Source: an uncultured Collinsella sp.
GTDB lineage: Bacteria > Actinomycetota > Coriobacteriia > Coriobacteriales > Coriobacteriaceae
Reading direction: 5' to 3'
Assembly (NCBI GenBank): GCA_902494935.1
Contig: CABUVH010000121.1
Coordinates: forward strand, 1-5,862
Length of the DNA stretch: 5,862 nt
Both the position numbers and the translations under genes were made by a program. Of the stretch, positions 4,060-5,862 are shown piece after piece (position 1 is the stretch's first letter; each line of letters begins with the position of its first letter). Under the pieces are notes generated by a model. It saw only the letters and a list, made by a program, of their open reading frames with translations, had not been told where the DNA came from and made no database searches.

Positions 4060-5862
4060 ATGCGGCATGTGCATATTCATGTGACGGGCATTGTGCAGGG
4101 CGTTGGCATGCGACCGTTTGTGTATCGCGAGGCCATGGCGCATGGCATTTGCGGATGGGTGCTCAATGCGGGCGACGGCGTGCATATCGAGGCGCACGCC
4201 CTAAGCGAGTCGCTCGACGAATTGGTTGACGCACTTTCCGAGCATGCGCCTGCGGCGTCTCGCGTGGAGCATGTCGAGGTTGTAGACCTAGCACCCGGCA
4301 ACTGGGATGCCGCTAACGAGCAGGGCTTTCGCATCGTAGCATCGCAGGACCAGACCGCGCACACCACACTTGTCTCGCCCGATATCGCCACCTGTGACGA
4401 TTGCCTGCGCGAGTTGTTCGATCCCGCCGACCGACGCTATCACTACCCCTTTATCAACTGCACTAACTGCGGCCCACGCTTTACCATCATCCGATCGCTG
4501 CCTTATGACCGAGCGGCCACGTCGATGGATTGTTTTCCCATGTGTCCCAAGTGCGCTGCGGAGTATGTCGACCCACTCGACCGGCGTTTTCACGCGCAGC
4601 CCGATGCCTGCTTTGATTGCGGGCCGCATATTACGTGGCGCGAGGCTGTAAACGGCAATGCGTGCGGGAATTCGTCCGCGACACCGGCCGTCGGCACCAC
4701 ACGCGAGGCCAGCGACGCTATCATCGAGCGCTGCGTTGAGCTGCTGGCCAGCGGTGGCATCGTCGCCATCAAGGGCCTGGGCGGATTCCATCTAGCCTGT
4801 GACGCTGCCAACGAGCAGGCGGTGGCCGAGTTGCGCCGTCGCAAACGCCGCAGCAACAAACCACTTGCCGTCATGGTACGCAGTCTTGCCGATGCCGGGC
4901 GCCTGTGCCATATCGACGACGCTGAGCGCGAGCTTCTCGCCGGCAGCATCCGTCCCATTGTGCTGCTGCGCCGACGCACTGTTGGCGAGGGCAACGGCGA
5001 TTCTCCCGACGCCCTCGTACTCGCACCGTCCGTCGCACGCGACCTGCCCGAGCTTGGCGTTATGCTCCCCTATACCCCACTTCAGCATCTGTTGCTTGCC
5101 GCGGCAGAAGTCTGCGGTATGCACGCGCTCGTCATGACCAGCGGAAACCTGAGCGAAGAACCCATCGAGACCGACGACGACCTTGCCTGGGAACACCTCG
5201 TTGCCGCCGGCATCGCCGACGCGTTGCTCGGTAACGACCGCGCGATCCTCTCGCGCTACGACGACTCTGTAGTGCGCGTGGTCGACGGCGCCATTATGCC
5301 CGTTCGCCGCGCTCGCGGATATGCACCCCAGCCGCTGCCGTTGCCGGCGCTCGACGGCGCTCCGTCCTGCGTGCTCGCCTGCGGGCCACAACAAAAGGCC
5401 ACGATTGCGCTCACGCGTGAAGGGACGAACGGCGAGGCGACCTGTTTTGTGTCGCAGCATATCGGCGATGTTGAAAACGGCGGGACCTTCGATGCCTGGA
5501 ACGCCGCGCGCACGCGCTTGGAAGATCTCTTTGACTTGGCGCCCGCCGCCTTGGCCTGCGATTTACACCCCAGCTATCTATCGGGCCAGTGGGCGCGCGA
5601 GCAGACGCGAAAATGCAATCTGCCGCTCGTCGAGGTGCAGCACCATCATGCGCATATCGCGAGCGTAATGGCCGAGGCCATCGCCGCGGGCCAGCTTACA
5701 ACCGACGCGCGCGTCCTTGGCATCGCCTTTGACGGCACCGGCGCCGGCACCGATGGGACCATTTGGGGCGGCGAGTTTCTTGTTGCCAGCCTTGGCGGCT
5801 TTGAGCGCGCCGCGCATTTGCGCACCTGGGCGCTCCCCGGTGGGGCGGCCTCCGTGCGCGAC
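4060..5862 (+). CDS. hypF: Carbamoyltransferase HypF, [NiFe]-hydrogenase maturation (3'-truncated by window edge)
   Basis: HypF turns carbamoyl phosphate and ATP into a carbamoyl group passed to the C-terminal Cys of HypE, the first step in making the CN ligands of the hydrogenase Fe. No stop occurs in 601 codons; the full family length is about 750-770, so roughly the last fifth is missing. Domains in order: acylphosphatase (1-90) with GIVQGVGMRPFV (Arg18) and Asn36; the double zinc finger with the exact pattern C112-x2-C115-x18-C134-x2-C137-x24-C162-x2-C165-x18-C184-x2-C187; the YrdC-like domain (about 215-420) with GGIVAIKGLGGFHLACDA, RRRKRRSNKPLAVMV and MTSGNLSEEPI; and the start of the Kae1-like domain, with SQHIGDVENG (465-474), the metal-binding HHHAH (528-532) and FDGTGAGTDGTIWGGE (557-572). 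In the usual KNT motif this protein reads QKATI (445-449). It lies downstream of nikR on the same strand, fitting nickel-dependent hydrogenase maturation; other hyp genes would be expected beyond the window. Confidence 0.97.
   Translation, partial: MRHVHIHVTGIVQGVGMRPFVYREAMAHGICGWVLNAGDGVHIEAHALSESLDELVDALSEHAPAASRVEHVEVVDLAPGNWDAANEQGFRIVASQDQTAHTTLVSPDIATCDDCLRELFDPADRRYHYPFINCTNCGPRFTIIRSLPYDRAATSMDCFPMCPKCAAEYVDPLDRRFHAQPDACFDCGPHITWREAVNGNACGNSSATPAVGTTREASDAIIERCVELLASGGIVAIKGLGGFHLACDAANEQAVAELRRRKRRSNKPLAVMVRSLADAGRLCHIDDAERELLAGSIRPIVLLRRRTVGEGNGDSPDALVLAPSVARDLPELGVMLPYTPLQHLLLAAAEVCGMHALVMTSGNLSEEPIETDDDLAWEHLVAAGIADALLGNDRAILSRYDDSVVRVVDGAIMPVRRARGYAPQPLPLPALDGAPSCVLACGPQQKATIALTREGTNGEATCFVSQHIGDVENGGTFDAWNAARTRLEDLFDLAPAALACDLHPSYLSGQWAREQTRKCNLPLVEVQHHHAHIASVMAEAIAAGQLTTDARVLGIAFDGTGAGTDGTIWGGEFLVASLGGFERAAHLRTWALPGGAASVRD

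Noticed and set aside
4792..5460. Minus-strand open frame of 222 codons inside hypF
   Set aside because: It lies wholly opposite a HypF frame with intact family motifs and has no recognisable protein features.

Overview
The window is a GC-rich, densely coding bacterial chromosome segment. Gene style suggests a high-GC Gram-positive gut anaerobe of the Coriobacteriia (Collinsella-like). That is an inference from composition, the AgrC-like kinase with LytTR regulator, and nickel/hydrogenase genes; no rRNA or marker gene confirms it.

Layout: (1) 1-1861, plus strand: the 3' part of a LytTR response regulator, translationally coupled (TGATG overlap) to a seven-helix GHKL (AgrC-type) sensor kinase. 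No peptide precursor or processing gene is visible. (2) 1926-2501, minus strand, convergent with the kinase: a 191-aa protein that I read as a catalytically degenerate member of the uracil-DNA glycosylase fold. (3) 2502-2637: a compact divergent promoter region with two inverted repeats. (4) 2638-2958, plus: thioredoxin, then about 110 nt of non-coding DNA and a strong intrinsic terminator at 3070-3107. (5) 3180-3942, plus: a two-gene unit made of an 82-aa His/Met-rich helical protein of unknown function and NikR, the nickel-responsive repressor. NikR carries an unusual His/Cys-rich N-terminal extension of about 33 residues. (6) 3961-4041: a near-perfect long inverted repeat, AT-rich against its surroundings, filling the gap before (7) hypF, 4060 to the window edge. 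HypF is the carbamoyltransferase that makes the CN ligands of [NiFe]-hydrogenase; 601 codons are present and the C-terminus is cut off by the window.

How the parts fit: NikR beside HypF points to nickel homeostasis tied to [NiFe]-hydrogenase maturation. The 82-aa protein is probably part of that nickel response because nikR begins one base after its stop and has no good ribosome-binding site of its own. The long hairpin lies where it could terminate nikR transcription or set how much reaches hypF. The two-component pair, the UDG-like protein and thioredoxin appear to be unrelated neighbours.

The most interesting items are the NikR extension with its His-ladder partner protein, the inverted repeat before hypF, and the degenerate UDG-like protein. 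None proves a new system on sequence alone.
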